A stretch of DNA of 64,000 nucleotides from Nepenthes gracilis (GCA_033239525.1 BSYO01000036.1:6780126-6844125), one strand, 5' to 3'. Shown: positions 44,946 through 56,539, counted from the first letter of the stretch. The notes: a model not told the origin generated them from the sequence alone. Numbers and translations are program-made.

Positions 44946-45738
44946 CTCATTACCTTCGATATTTTTACACTTTCACATGTAATAACATATTTTGATATGT
45001 CCATTATTCCTATAGTGATGGCACTCGAAGTTCTAATACCTTGACCAAGACTTGCTTCGACTCTTTTCTTTGGATTTAGGACTGCGCCCTTTATTCCTTC
45101 CCTATGATTCGTAGATTAGCACTTTGGAGTATAGAGAAAATAATCCTTGTGATTGACGACTCATCTCCTCATTTAGCACGGCTCCATTTGCTATTTTCAA
45201 AGTCACCATGCTATTCGGTGTGGTATTGATGATGGTGATCCATATCACCTCCTAGGTGTCTGATAGGGTTATCAATAGCCACAAGCCTAACAACTCGTTT
45301 TCAAATATGATATCCATACCACTCAACTAGTCCACACATCCTTAAAATTCGTTCAAATGGTCGGTAATAGGTGTACCCTCATTGTACCTCACTTACATCA
45401 ATTTCATTAAGTAAAACAACTTGTTACTGGTTTTAGAAGCATAGAGCGTTTCTAGCTTCCCCTCATAGTGCCTTAGCATTCATCTCATTCCGGATGTGAT
45501 CATACATATTGTCGTCCGAAAATTGCCAAACGTAGCTGCAAACTTGTTCATACTCAAAGCCCATTCCTCAAATTTTGGCTAGGAATTTTATTTGGCAAAC
45601 ATCGGATGATGTATTGTTTTGACAAATACTAAGTCCTTTATCTTGCTCCACCAAATTCATAGTTTGTACCATTCAAGCAAATCAAATCATTCCCGACCTC
45701 CATCGACTCTACTAAGACTCAATACCTGATATAGACAT
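44946..45738 (-). pseudogene. gag: gag of Copia element G, decayed
   Basis: A decayed zinc knuckle, ECHHYRNNGHIKICYY (second Cys now Tyr), lies near 44975-45040. The region upstream to the primer site has no long frame, but element I carries collinear sequence at about 50640-51430 (for example CATCTCCTCATTWAG), supporting a shared gag. Confidence 0.6.
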
Positions 45739-45754
45739 CCTGTCTCTAATACTA
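45739..45754 (-). other. Primer binding site of element G
   Basis: On the minus strand the 5' LTR end is followed by AGTAGTATTAGAGACAGG, a decayed form of the TGGTATCAGAGC-type Met-tRNA primer site. Element I shows the same AGTAGTATTA. Confidence 0.6.
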
Positions 45755-45756
45755 CT

Positions 45757-47488
45757 TGTTGGAGTCTGAACAACTATAGGAACCATAAGAAAATGCTCGA
45801 CAATGAACAATCAACAAACAATAATCACAAATAAATAGACAAAAAAATTTACATGGAAAGTCCTCTACTGAATAGGAGGAAAAAATAATGGGACAATGCA
45901 TCCAAAATATCCACTATATAGTTATCGATTATACAAACCCAAAATATAAAATAAGGGCTCTATGGTTTGTAGTAGATAGACCCGAGTAATCGTGAGTACA
46001 AGATAAATAAGAACAAATTGGAGACTGGAATACAATTTGAAACTCTACCAAGTGCTTAAACCTTCCTCTTCTCTTTCTTTTCCCTCTCTTTTTTTTCTCT
46101 TACTAACGGTGCTCATTGGTCTGTAAAATTGTAACTGACATTTTCACTCTTCTAACCCTAAAATGTATTAGTACATCTTTATATTGTGGGCCATGTTCGG
46201 GCACTTTTGGACTTTGTTAGGCATATTTTTAGTTGGCATATTTTGTGACCTGTTGGGTTGTTTACTTGGTCTCTTGTCGGCGTTTTCAGACACTGCAATA
46301 ATATATCGGCCTGGGAGATTTTCATCCGTTTCATACTTGAAGATAGTCATCATCCAATTCCAGTGTTCTTGACATTTCTCACCGTCCCGAATCATGTTTT
46401 TCTCCCGTCCTGGGCCCGATGCGCAAGCTAGGCGCGCCTCTCGTGCATTGAATGCCCGAATCGAGCTTGAGCTCCTTTTTGAGCACCAGGTGCTCGATGA
46501 GCACCCGAATACGGCTCGAGCACCTTTTTGTGAGTCAGGCGCTCAAGCAACGTGTGGTATTTGCCTCGTGCTCTAACCATCGCCCACCAAGCACTCGACC
46601 AGCACTCGAGCGGCGCAGGGCCCGTGTGTCTAACGGCTCCTTATTTTTGAAATCATTTTTGTTGTGTAACCTTCGTGACTACATCGGTGGTGTGAACACT
46701 AAGATCCAGTGAGTTCAGTAATTCAAGTGACACGAGATGGGAGATTGATGTGAAGACCAGAAGTATCCGATTTCGTTACCGTGGGCAAACCAAGGAGTTC
46801 CTTGGTAGAGATCACAAGACGGGAGTAAATCGGTTAGATTAGTACGTTATTATCACTCGATTTGTAAGTTGATTTTCATAGTGCATTTCTTCCTTCACCG
46901 TTGAATATCGGAGGGTTTTTCTCGATTACAGTGGGTATCGAGCTTTTCCTTCGTTACCAAAAATTGTCTTCTTATTATTGTTGTTACTTTATTTTTATAC
47001 TCGTATCACTCATATCATTTAGAAATAAATATTTTTTACGTGTATTGAATATTTGACTTTGTACTGTTTTCACTAATTTATTATGGTGGTCGAAATATTT
47101 ATTGTGTGACTTAAGAATGAAAACGTTCTTTTCAGACTCAACGCCCAGGTGCCCTTTGGCATCACTAACCGATAACTCCTTGGACTCGACATCCGGTCGC
47201 TCTTTGGCATCACCACCAAGTCGTTCTTTGACTTGGCATCCGATCACTCTTCGGCATCACCGCCCGATCCCCCTTGGACTTGGCATGTTGTTGCTCTTCG
47301 GTATCACCATCTAGTCACCCTTGGACTCGGCATCCAATGCATAAGTGCGGATGCCCCTCGACTGCTCACCGTCCGAGCAAATACCGCAATCCTCTGCCTC
47401 AATATAGAACCTGTGTATATTCAACCAAACCTCCGAATGGTCTAACAATTGGTTATGAGCCCATATAGGAGTGACCCATAACCTAACA
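45757..47488 (-). repeat. 5' LTR of element G, interrupted by solo LTR H
   Basis: Homologous to 39521-40297, with H at 46215-47134 inserted. Without H and one duplicated pentamer it is about 807 bp. A minisatellite of TTGGACTTGGCATCCG-type units fills 47135-47335. Confidence 0.88.
46215..47134 (+). mobile_element. Solo LTR H (Copia-like) inside 5' LTR of G
   Basis: A 920-bp block absent from the other LTR of G. It starts TGTTAGGCATAT and ends TTTTCA. GACTT (46210-46214) and GACTC (47135-47139) flank it, and the empty site in the 3' LTR reads GACTC once. A GC-rich block with GAGCACC/CTCGAG motifs lies at 46430-46620. The 3' part (TTTTTCTCGATTACAG.. to ..TTGTTGTTACTTTATTTT) resembles Copia LTR ends. 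A complete element reduced by LTR-LTR recombination explains it. Confidence 0.8.
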
Positions 47489-47493
47489 ATAAT

Positions 47494-48930
47494 TTCTATA
47501 TCTTTGAGTAATCAAAATCATATTCGATGACAAAATTAAAGCATGCATAGCATAGAGTAATAACTACAAGCTTATAGTAACAAATACATTTATTTACCAT
47601 ATTAACGATTTTCCAAAACACTACTAGTTGCACAGCCAACAAAATCTAAGAATGAGATTCTGTGATCGACAAGCTACTTTTTCATTCAATTTCTACTACT
47701 TCAAGAAGCCAAAACCACGACTCGGCAATACACCATTAAACTACTCAATGCATAGTTTAAGCGTAACAATCAAGAATATAAAATGTATTAGTTTAAGATG
47801 TAAATAAAAGGTTTGAAATTCATTCATTATTATGGTTAAAACTGAAATGAGAGATTTGAGTACTCGTCAAAATTTTGCTACTTGATTACCAATGAAAGAT
47901 TATACTGCACATGTCTTGGTATAAAAAAGGTAATTTTATTAGGATAACCATTGTTGTTTAACATTATACTGATTGACTCGAAAATAGTTGGGAATCAAGA
48001 AATTCTCCCCACAAGGCATACTGTTCGTCATATTCAACATAAAATAGTCATTGTTCACACGAGAATTGTAGTCATTTTGTTGTGCAGAAGCCACTTTGAG
48101 ATGTCCCAGATTTCTATGTAACAAGTTTTCTACTATATTTATAAGGTTTAAGCAACAACTTTGTGATAAAAGAATGTAAAAATTGTAGAGAAAGAAAACA
48201 ATTTTCACTTGGTTGATTTTCGTCTTCCTCCACTCATAGAAACAATAAAGTCGACTCCCCTTCACGGCACATGTAGTCGTAACGGAGCTTCTCTGCTCTC
48301 CCCCTCATGAGATACGCTTTCGTGTTATAAGTACACATGACTCCTCACAATTTCCACTATATCGACTCAATGCATGAGCAACTGAGAAATCGGTGAGATG
48401 AAGGGAATGAATGTAATGGAAAAGACGACAGAAATAACGGTGGAAGATGGGGGACTAGCTGTTTGTGAGTCCGGGTGAAAAGCGGGGGAATTTGATCTCT
48501 CATAGCTGCCACAGAAGAAGAAGGGACGTGAGTTTGGTGAAAAGGGCGTGTATTTTGTTTGTTGAAGGGGAGAAGAAAAGAGGGGGATTAATTAGGCATG
48601 GCGGCCAAGGAAAGATGAAAACGAGAGGGGCTGCTAGATCAATTTGTTTTGTTTTTTTATTTAATTAAACTAATTTAATTAATTTTCATAATAATAATTA
48701 CACCCACAAAAATGGTTAAATGCATATTATTAACTTAATAAGTTTTAATTATTTGTCTAAATTATTGAAAATAATTACTAAATATCGATGTCAAATTACC
48801 AACATTTTCTTCTAATACTGTTGAGAACCCAATTCATCCAACAATTTCATCAAATTAACATAAATTTGTCAACAATAATTAGCATATTAACAATCACGTC
48901 AAGTTGGGAGCCCAATGAACCCAAATTGAA
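47494..48930. other. Low-repeat stretch with a weak gene-like segment
   Basis: No transposon motif was recognised here. On the minus strand 48660-48240 is pyrimidine-rich like a plant 5' leader, with ATGs followed by short frames (MRDQIPPLFTRTHKQLVPHL at 48502 downwards). 48265-47939 is open for 108 codons, including SAQQNDYNSRVNNDYFMLNM. No family is recognised. It could be a truncated host gene, a captured fragment or chance. Confidence 0.25.
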
Positions 48931-49099
48931 ACAATAAGATGTTACAGATCACCTTCTCCGATTTGATGACATTCTCAATGGTCTTGTCTCAACAAACACC
49001 ACATTTCTAAATCTCATATGTTTTTTTTTTTCTATCTGACGTAGAACAGATAACCAAATTTATCTTCCCGTAATTGAAGAAAGTGCATTGCTATGTCTT

Positions 49100-49945
49100 C
49101 ATGTGAAGTTTGGACCTTTCAGCCCTTGAAAGATGGATAAAAGACTTGTACACAAACATGTACAATCGATCATAAAATATCTCTTTTCCAAACCACACAT
49201 TGTCGGGTATATCAACATTTAGGAACTGCTGGGAGAGGTGTTGATAACATGAGCCATGACATTCAGGACTTTCTCCTAAAACAAGCTATAGTGTTACACT
49301 TCCAAAAGTATACATTAAACTTTCTCAATTAATGTCTAATTTATCCTCCCGGCCACACCTTTTCGTTGTGATGCCTTGGATAAAGTATTTTGGTGTTGTA
49401 TCCTGAGTGAACAATATATACATCAAAGACCTTGCATACTATCCTCTATTGTCACTATAGAGTATTTTTGTTTTTTTTCCATTTGCCTTTCAACCAAAGC
49501 ATAAAATTATTTGAAGATAAAGTGTTGGATTTTTTGTTTTTAAGGGATATGTCCATAATTTTTTATAGCTATCATCAATAAAAACTATGTAATAAAATGT
49601 GCCGCTAAGAGGCTTTACCTTTAAAGGACCGTATACATTGGTATATATGAGTTCAAGAAGATCCATATCCACAACTCTATCCGAGATTGAGACTTACAAT
49701 ATGTATAAGCTCGAAAGCTTCTTCCCACGTGCCACAACTAGATAGTCTCTAGTGAGCTTTCATGAGTCCATGCAAAAAATATTACAAAATCCTTCATCGT
49801 TGATCTGACCGACAGAAATAAGATTGACTTGAATATTCGGTATATGTCATACATCCCTAAAACCCACATTATATTGTTCCTAATGGTCAAACACATGTCA
49901 CCACAATTCACATTTTGAGATAAGTTGTCATTGCCCAATTTTAAT
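49100..49945 (-). pseudogene. Integrase and pre-integrase part of Copia element I
   Basis: 49672-49490 reads MDMDLLELIYTNVYGPLKVK and LSGTFYYIVFIDDSYKKLWTYPLKTK, the start of a Copia integrase core, in which the first catalytic Asp (relatives HTDVCGP) is Asn. 49938-49738 covers the end of the protease (GNDNLSQNVNCGDMCLTI) and the start of the pre-integrase module, ending TLHESSLETI-like. Below 49490 the frame is lost but homology to G continues. Confidence 0.75.
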
Positions 49946-49959
49946 ACTTTAGAATCACT

Positions 49960-50445
49960 TTTTTTTTTCAGTAAGTAAGTAAATTTGCATTAAAAGAAGT
50001 GAAAAATTACAAAACTTATGATTTATCTCCAAGTGTTATTCCGACTTGGAGTTGAACCATAAAACACGAGGGCAAACCCCCCAACACCATTGTATAATAC
50101 ATGACTCAAAAAAAAATACGAAAACCTAGTACCACAAGACGAACTTCATTCCAAAGCCATCTGAAGACTAAAAGCATGTTACAGTCTTTATGGGAATTAT
50201 AAAACACCAGCACGCTTCAACATTTTCATCTGCAGCAGCCAGCGCCGGGTAGCAGTAGGATCCTTGGGCAGCTGCTGAAGAAAGCAGCATCAAGTAGTCA
50301 ACAAACTTCATACGACACGCTTCATCAGCAATCTTCAGATGCCAGCCACACCCCCTTGCACAGCACAAGATGGCAACACACATACAACATTTTATCCATT
50401 TTATATATAGCTAATTCCATTTTGTGGGATATAAGATTTTATTGT
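49960..50445 (-). mobile_element. Short non-LTR retrotransposon insert with 13-bp target duplication
   Basis: CTTTAGAATCACT occurs at 49947-49959 and again at 50446-50458, exactly bracketing a block that begins with T9 on the plus strand, i.e. a poly-A tail on the minus strand. The minus-strand 3' end AATGCAAATTTACTTACTTACTG before the A run is typical of plant L1 tails. The 486 bp encode nothing recognisable; a 71-codon frame is present (50383-50168). It is a 5'-truncated LINE copy, or possibly a SINE. Confidence 0.85.
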
Positions 50446-51430
50446 CTTTAGAATCACTATGAGTATAAAATGGGAAGAATTCCCTCTTGAACATTATGTA
50501 GAGTGATGCATCACTATCGATAACCCAACTTGTCTCGTATTCAACCATATTGATTACATCTTCACACACGATGAGAAGATTTGACTTGGCAACAACGGAA
50601 ACTCTCTTATCATCTCAAGACTACTTGGTCATCTTTTTACCAATATCTCCATTTTATCATTTTCATTCATAGCAATGCTTCTTGATATAACATTTCTTTC
50701 TACAATCGTGTTACTAGATGTTTTGATATATCGACTTTGATTTACTCTAGCTTTTTTTAGCCAATTTAATATTTCTAATTTTACTTCTTTTCCGTGACTT
50801 CGAGACTAGTGTTTCAGAATACGAAGACGTGAAGCCTTGTAATTTGCTATTCATCTCCTCATTAAGGACAGCATCATTGGCTATCACCAGTGTCAATACA
50901 CCACTTGGGAGTGGTATTGGCAACAACGATTTGGATAACCTCTCACAATTCTAGTAATACTATCAACAATTACAAGCCTAGTATTTTATCAACAAATTTT
51001 ATGCACAGGCCACTCAATTGATCGTGCTACCTTAAAACTTGTTTAGAGGATTAGCTATTGAACCCCCTTTCTAGTATTTAACTTACATTAATTTTATTAG
51101 ATGATACAATCAATTATTATTAATTTTTAATGTATAAGACACTTCAAGCTTCTCCCATAGAACCCTTTCCATTGTGGATGTGATTTTAAATGTCATCATT
51201 AATAAATTACTTAATATACTTACAAACTTATTTATATTGAAAAGCTAAATCTTCATCAAATTTTGATTTGTACTTTTGGGTAGTAAATATCAAAAGATAT
51301 ATTATTATAATGAATGATAAATATTTCATCTTACTCCTTTAAATGTCAAAATTCATAACATTCAGACAAATCATTTTGTTGCCACATTCCATTAACTCAA
51401 ACAATTTTGACACAATCACCTAAACCATTT
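50446..51430 (-). pseudogene. gag: gag and protease start of Copia element I
   Basis: Next to the insert the minus strand reads VEYETSWVIDSDASLYIMFK and REFFPFYTHSDSK, the Copia protease start with DSG changed to DSD. It is interrupted exactly at the 13-bp duplication and resumes at 49946. Upstream to the primer site (about 51430) lies gag-like sequence with many stops. Confidence 0.7.
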
Positions 51431-51439
51431 AATACTACT

Positions 51440-52150
51440 TGTTGGGTTCCGATCATCAAAAGTTTGCTCACAACATTGAAAACTACTTTTTATAAGAATT
51501 ATTTTTCAAACCCTTTGTTTAAATCTGTAAAGAGGCATACTATAGTACACAATAGTACAATGATAATCATAATAATAAAACATAATGTTTTACGTGAAGA
51601 GTTATTTTAAGAATAAGGAAACAAATGACATGATTATAAATTCATAAAGATATCCACTATACGGTATGTTTGGTTATAAAAAATATCTAATACAAGAATA
51701 TAATACATTATATTAAATAACTCAAGTGATAGAGAGTACAGAGACAAATGAGATAAAAAGAAGCAAAAAATATGTTATTCTCAATAATAAGCATATTGTA
51801 CCTAAAGTTGGCAGGTAAGGAAATACAATTTAGAGCTCAAAGATTGAGTGAACTTCCTCTTCTTTTCAATCTCTTCTTCCTATTTCTCGCTCTGCTTCGG
51901 TGCTAAAAAGAAGACTCAAAATCCTATATTATTTTCCCTAAAAATCACGTTTGGCTTGTATAGCGACCGCAGTGCAAGAGTGCTCAATAGATGTGCATCA
52001 AGTGCACTAGTGCTGTGCTAGCATGCACCAGTGCAATCACTTCTACTATAAACAAATGTGCACCATATCAGGCACATGCCAAGCATGGTCATTTTCATTA
52101 ATGATGATCCTTATCTGCATAACTATGGACCAATCAAGCCTCCTGCATAG
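51440..52150 (-). repeat. 5' LTR of Copia element I (right edge unresolved)
   Basis: It begins on the plus strand TGTTGGGTTCC at 51440, directly after AATACTACT (reverse of the primer site), as in G. It includes a GTGC/GCAC-rich block at 51970-52080. No second LTR is present for comparison, so the right edge is a guess based on G's LTR length. Confidence 0.5.
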
Positions 52151-53487
52151 CTTTATGTCGCTAGCCAATGATTTAAAAAATATGAACTAATAATTTATAA
52201 GGGTATGACACTTGTAAGGGAGTGATGCATCCCAAAAGTTTTATATGGACGACTGAGATTTAGAGACATGAGAATTGCTTCTACTTGTAACCCTTCTACT
52301 TTTTAGATATTAAGAGAATTTATCAAAGAAAGATAAGTGAAGAAGAAATTTTGTCACAAAATAGAACTTTTATTTTACTCAATTGAAAAAAAAAAAAAAA
52401 GAAGAAGCTAGAATGGATTGATATTTATAAGTGAATTACTCTAGAATGATTCATACTGAAAAGTTCATGTACCCCCATTTAAATTCCATATAACCAAAAA
52501 GCTAAAAGAGTATGACTCTTCCTCACACTAACATAAAATTATTGAACATAGAAGACATAAGTTACTAATCAAGTTTAGTAACAAACATTATGTACTCTTT
52601 GACTCAAGCTTAGTATATTCCTGACTTTTAGTATCATAAGGTGACAACTAGACATGTAAGAGTAGTTGCCATTGTATTAGTGGTCTAAAAGTAATACAAA
52701 ATGCTTAAAGATGCATGAGTTTGCTTATATCTATGGCTTTTCTTCATTGATCAAGTCACAAATTCTTTGTCCTTTTTTTTTGGGTAATATATATGATCAC
52801 CAATTCAAGACATTTGACCAAGGGGACGAGGAAACCTTTATCTTTTAAAAAGATGAAGAGGGTTATTCTTTGTATCTAGACTATTTATTTTTAAATAGAT
52901 AATTATAATTTAATAACTAATTTTAATTATTTTTTAATTTATTTTAAAATAATTAAATTAATATTACCTATTTAAAAATGAGCGGCATAAATTTGGATAA
53001 TAATTTTCATAATTTTTTAAGAGATTGAGCCCCCTTTGATCCTTTGATCACAGCCCATAAGATGAAGAGTGTTTTGGAATCAAAAGGAGGAAGCTTTCAC
53101 GGTTTTGGATCTTTCAAATAGATTTAGTAAATATACATCTCTTTGATGTGTTTTTCTTTCTTGCAGTTTTTCACAGCTGTAAAGTTCCCTCACTAAAGAT
53201 GAACAGGAGGAAAAACGCGTTGCAGTTTGCGGTCTGTAAAATCAGGGATTCGGATCCCACTATGAAATCGTGCAATTAGTGTAAAATAATCACAATAAAC
53301 CAGTAAAAGGTCAATTCAAAAGACATAATTTGATGGATGAATCAAAATTCAAGAATCAATTAGCTTGTGAGAAAAATTCTCAAAAGTTTTAAGTCAATAA
53401 ACCACAAATCTACTATGAAATCAACTTACAATCCATATGATAAAGACATATTAGACCCTTCAATTGACATTTCTTAAGACTCAGATT
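52151..53487. other. AT-rich stretch, no gene
   Basis: No supported frame. It contains an A15 run near 52387 and an AT-rich imperfect hairpin at 52886-52980 (arms 28 bp, 24 matching, loop 39). The rest shows no recognised repeat. Confidence 0.5.
52886..52980. repeat. Imperfect inverted repeat, MITE-like
   Basis: The left arm 52886-52913 (TATTTTTAAATAG..) and right arm 52953-52980 pair at 24 of 28 positions. No convincing target duplication was found, so the MITE reading is tentative. Confidence 0.35.
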
Positions 53488-53780
53488 TGTTGGGATATAG
53501 GTCACTTTCATGTAGATTCATATCCGATTAACAGGCTGATCAACGGTGTTGTTGAACACTCACATGGGTATAATACTAAGATAGAGTATTGAAGTGTTTG
53601 CACGCGCTCCACATGCGTGGCGAAGTGGCTGATGGCAACCAAGGCCAAAGGCCATCTAGCCAGACTACTGGACCGAAGGGCAGCCATGGCAAAAGCCGAC
53701 CAGCTGAACTGGCAAGACAAAGGTCGACCGGCTGGACAGATGAGATGAAAATGATCAATCGGACTGTCTAACCCGAGAAG
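53488..53780 (+). repeat. Copia LTR fragment, plus orientation
   Basis: TGTTGGGATATAGGTCACTT and the following 130 bases align with the start of G's LTR (TGTTGGGTTATAGGTCATTC), including GTATTGAAGTGTTTGC against ATTGCAGTGTTTGC. The right edge is unclear. No internal Copia sequence follows. Confidence 0.5.
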
Positions 53781-53889
53781 TGACTGGAGTGTTGAAATTC
53801 GAAGGAAGACCAAACTCCTTGAAGGATAACCGGCTGTTAGGCATCTTTAGAATTTCTGAAAAGCGCACTAAAACTCCTTGCGATTGCCT

Positions 53890-54386
53890 TGGTGGAGTAT
53901 GGAGCTCCCTTGATAGAGCTCCCTTCCGGTGAGGAGTCCCCTCCAAATTCCTCTTTTGATGTTGAGCCACAGGGAGTGGCCGTTGTGATCATTGGGGAAA
54001 CGACAACTGACATGCCTGAGCCCTAAGGGATCACCGAGGTGGATGACCTAGTGCCTGCACCAGAGCCCACAGAGACTCGGAAGGTTGTCTGTGCACCTAC
54101 CAGGTCACCGCTTGAGCCGTTCATCCAGGTTCCTACTGTTGTTGAGGAAGCCGACACGTCTAAACATGTTGGCGATGCTTCCACAGCCAATGTGATTCAG
54201 GAGGGTGACACGGCGATGGAGGCATATCAGTCGGAGCCCCCTAGCATTCCTCCACCTTTGGACGTGTCAGATTTTCCTAGCCCTGTGGAGGAGGCTGCCG
54301 AGCGTCTTGAGCCCCTAGGTGTGCCTGCATCAGGACTCACCTTTGACCTGGCTAGCAGTGCGGGTGAGCCGTTCATTCGGGTATGA
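53890..54386 (+). pseudogene. Remnant of antisense gene in element D
   Basis: A plus-strand frame running head-on to D's pol: VEYGAPLIELPSGEESPPNS, a stop near 54025, then 54039-54386 open for 115 codons and rich in Pro, Glu, Val and Thr (EVDDLVPAPEPTETRK.. to ..LASSAGEPFIRV, stop). Composition and position match the linker part of the antisense gene in C (13818-14230). The 5' part and coiled coil are absent or unrecognisable. Independent occurrence in a second Tat element supports the antisense gene as a lineage feature. Confidence 0.5.
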
Positions 54387-54434
54387 TTTCTCTAAGTGCT
54401 GCACCCCTTCACTGTCCTAGGCGTTATCTAGAGG

Positions 54435-54880
54435 ATCGCCTTCAGAGGCTGATCGGTTAACACGATGATCTGATGCCCCTAGAAGTAAGGCCTCAACTTT
54501 CGAGCTAAATAAATGAGGGCCAAGCCAACTCTCTCGACATGGGGGCACCAAGACTCCATGTTCGTCAGCACATTGCTCACGTAATACACGGGTCGCTACA
54601 CGCCTTCACATTGCCTAATGAGCACCGAACTCAGACTCGTGTTGGACATTGCCAAATAAAGATATAGGTCCTCGCCGTCTAATAACGAGGTCAGAAGGGG
54701 TGGACTGATGAGGTACACTTTCAATTCCTAGAACACTGCCTCGTACTCGTTTGTCCATCGGAATCCGGACGCTTTCGTTCCTCGGAGTGCCTTGAAGAAC
54801 GGTAGGTACTTCTTTGCGGATTTAGCTAAGAACCGCGATAGGACGACAAGTCACCCTATGAGCTTCTAAACTTCCTTCAC
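54435..54880 (-). pseudogene. RNase H of element D
   Basis: The minus strand reads LYLYLAMSNTSLSSVLIRQC, RPVYYVSNVLTNMES, ERVGLALIYLARKLRPYF and GHQIIVLTDQPLKAIL, collinear with the first RNase H of C. Stops occur near 54592 and 54510. Immediately after PLKAIL the homology ends and the antisense-type ORF begins. Confidence 0.8.
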
Positions 54881-55860
54881 TATCCTCGGGGGCTCAAGTT
54901 GAGGATGGCTCCGATCCTCTCCGAGTTCATTTCGATACCGTGTTGGGACACTATAAAGCCTAGGAACTTACCAAAGGTTACCCTGAATGCGCACTTTGTC
55001 AGGTTGAGCTTCATCCTATGAGCCCGAAGTACCTCAAAGGTTTCCTCCAGAACTAGAATGTGGTCATCTGCTACCTTACCTTTGTCAAGCATATCGTTCA
55101 CATACACCTCCATGTTTCTTCCGATTTGGGCTTCAAATATCTTGTTCACCAACCGCTAGTAGGTGGCCCCGACATTCTTCAAACCGAAGGGTATGACCTT
55201 GAAGCAGTATGTCCCTTGATCGGTCATAAAGGAGGTATGTTCTTTGTCATCCAGGCTCATTCTTATCTAGTTGTTGCCAGAGTAGGCGTCTATGAAACTT
55301 AAGAGTTTATACCCAGACGTGGAGTCCACCAGTTAATCGATCCGAGGGAGCGAAAAACTATTTATGGGGCAAGCCTTATTCACGTTAGTAAAGTTGACGC
55401 ACATTTGCCACTTGCCATTGCTTTTCTTTACAAGGACCACATTCGACAACCAATCCGATATTGGATCTCCCTTATGAACCCAACCTCAAGTAGTCTCTTT
55501 ACCTCTTCCCTTGTGGCTATCAACTTCTCGATGGAGTGGTTCTTACGCTTTTACCTAATGGGTTTGTGGTCGGTATCGAGGCCCAACTTATGGACCATTA
55601 CTCCGGCCAGTATCCTGGTTATGTTGGTAGAAACCCATGCGAAGACATCGGAGTTTCTCCTGATGAAGCTCACGAGCTGGTCGCGGGCCGTTGTAGTAAG
55701 GGAACCGCTGATGTGTACGTATTTCTCAGGTTCGGCTGGACCCAGAGGAACCATCTCTGTTGTCTCACCCGATTAGGCTTGCTGCAACGAAACCTCATCG
55801 CGAACATTTAGGTCCCCAGCTAGTCGGTCTGGCACTACGGGGGTGACATGGGATAGGTAG
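54881..55860 (-). pseudogene. pol: Reverse transcriptase of element D
   Basis: 55754-55551 is the linker TTARDQLVSFIRRNSDVFAW and ITRILAGVMVHKLGL before the polymerase. The fingers region lies at 55300-55550 in pieces. 55152-54880 is open for 90 codons, with MVNKIFEAQIGRNMEVYVND (YVDD changed to YVND), LEETFEVLRAHRMKLNLTKC and GFIVSQHGIEMN. A catalytic Asp is therefore lost. Confidence 0.88.
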
Positions 55861-56260
55861 CACATTTATCCCATCACCTGGTCTCCATGCACCTCCCCCA
55901 CTCCATACGGGGTCAGGAACTTCATCTTCAGATAAAGGATCTACGTTACAGCCTTGAAGGTAGCGAGGAATGATAGGCCTAAGATGGCATTATAGATCGA
56001 TGGCAAGTCAACGATGAGAAATGTTAACTCTTGCATGGCTACATGCGGGTAAGTTTCCATCGCGACCTCCAACTGGATCTCCCCTTGCACGGGAATGGGT
56101 CTAGGCCGTATGAAGGGCCTTTGACTGCTCTCATCTGGTTCTTTTTCAATCTAAGCTTAAAGAATGCATCAAGATACAACAAATTTCTAAAGCTTTCATT
56201 ATCAACAAAAACTCCTTTCAATTGCTAGTCAAGTGTACCGTCCGAAATAAGAGAGGATGC
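55861..56260 (-). pseudogene. Protease region of element D
   Basis: 56221-56039 reads GVFVDNESFRNLLYLDAFFK, where C has VFVDNGSSKDFLYLD. The Gly of the active-site triplet is Glu. LRLKKNQMRAVKGPSYGL follows as in C. Confidence 0.8.
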
Positions 56261-56539
56261 AACAAGAGGATCAGAATGAGAGAAGATTACATGTGTCATA
56301 TCATCGCTACTAAAGCTAATGACATCAATGCTAGTCTTTATTCTCACTCTATTGCTGCTGAAAGCGTGTTCGAGTCGCCCTTGTCTACTGCTCTTCACTA
56401 GGCCCGGTTGAAATTATGCTGACCATGTCAACGGTAGTACAGTTCCTCGGTGGCTATGTGGCTTTGCCTTCGGAAGCCCTAGGGGATTGCCCCGAGCCCC
56501 TCAAGAATGGTGTGAGATATCCCCAGCGGACCAAGTCTT

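Larger units (their letters stand above)
39521..47488 (-). mobile_element. Ty1/Copia retrotransposon, element G, with two internal insertions
   Basis: A minus-strand element with LTRs at 39521-40297 (3') and 45757-47488 (5', enlarged by solo LTR H). ATAAT flanks both ends exactly (39516-39520, 47489-47493). The minus-strand order gag, protease, GAG-pre-integrase, integrase, RT, RNase H is the Copia order, in which integrase precedes RT. An unrelated 1.43 kb insert at about 41534-42966 splits RT. All genes are broken by stops and shifts. Removing both insertions leaves about 5.6 kb, a normal Copia size. Confidence 0.92.
48944..52150 (-). mobile_element. Truncated Ty1/Copia element I
   Basis: A minus-strand relative of G that keeps its 5' LTR (from 51440), primer site, gag, protease and part of integrase, and stops near 48944 before RT. 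Shared features are AGTAGTATTA after the LTR and matching gag blocks (50860-50960 with 45160-45290). A non-LTR insertion (49960-50445) splits the protease. The right edge of the LTR is uncertain. Confidence 0.75.

Noticed and set aside
46394..46712. GC-rich plus-strand frames in solo LTR H as a gene
   Set aside because: They lie in the GC island of an LTR, repeat GAGCAC-type motifs and lack any protein signature.
52200..53060. Named MITE or hAT element around the AT-rich hairpin
   Set aside because: The inverted arms are only 24/28 matched and no target duplication or family terminal motif was found.
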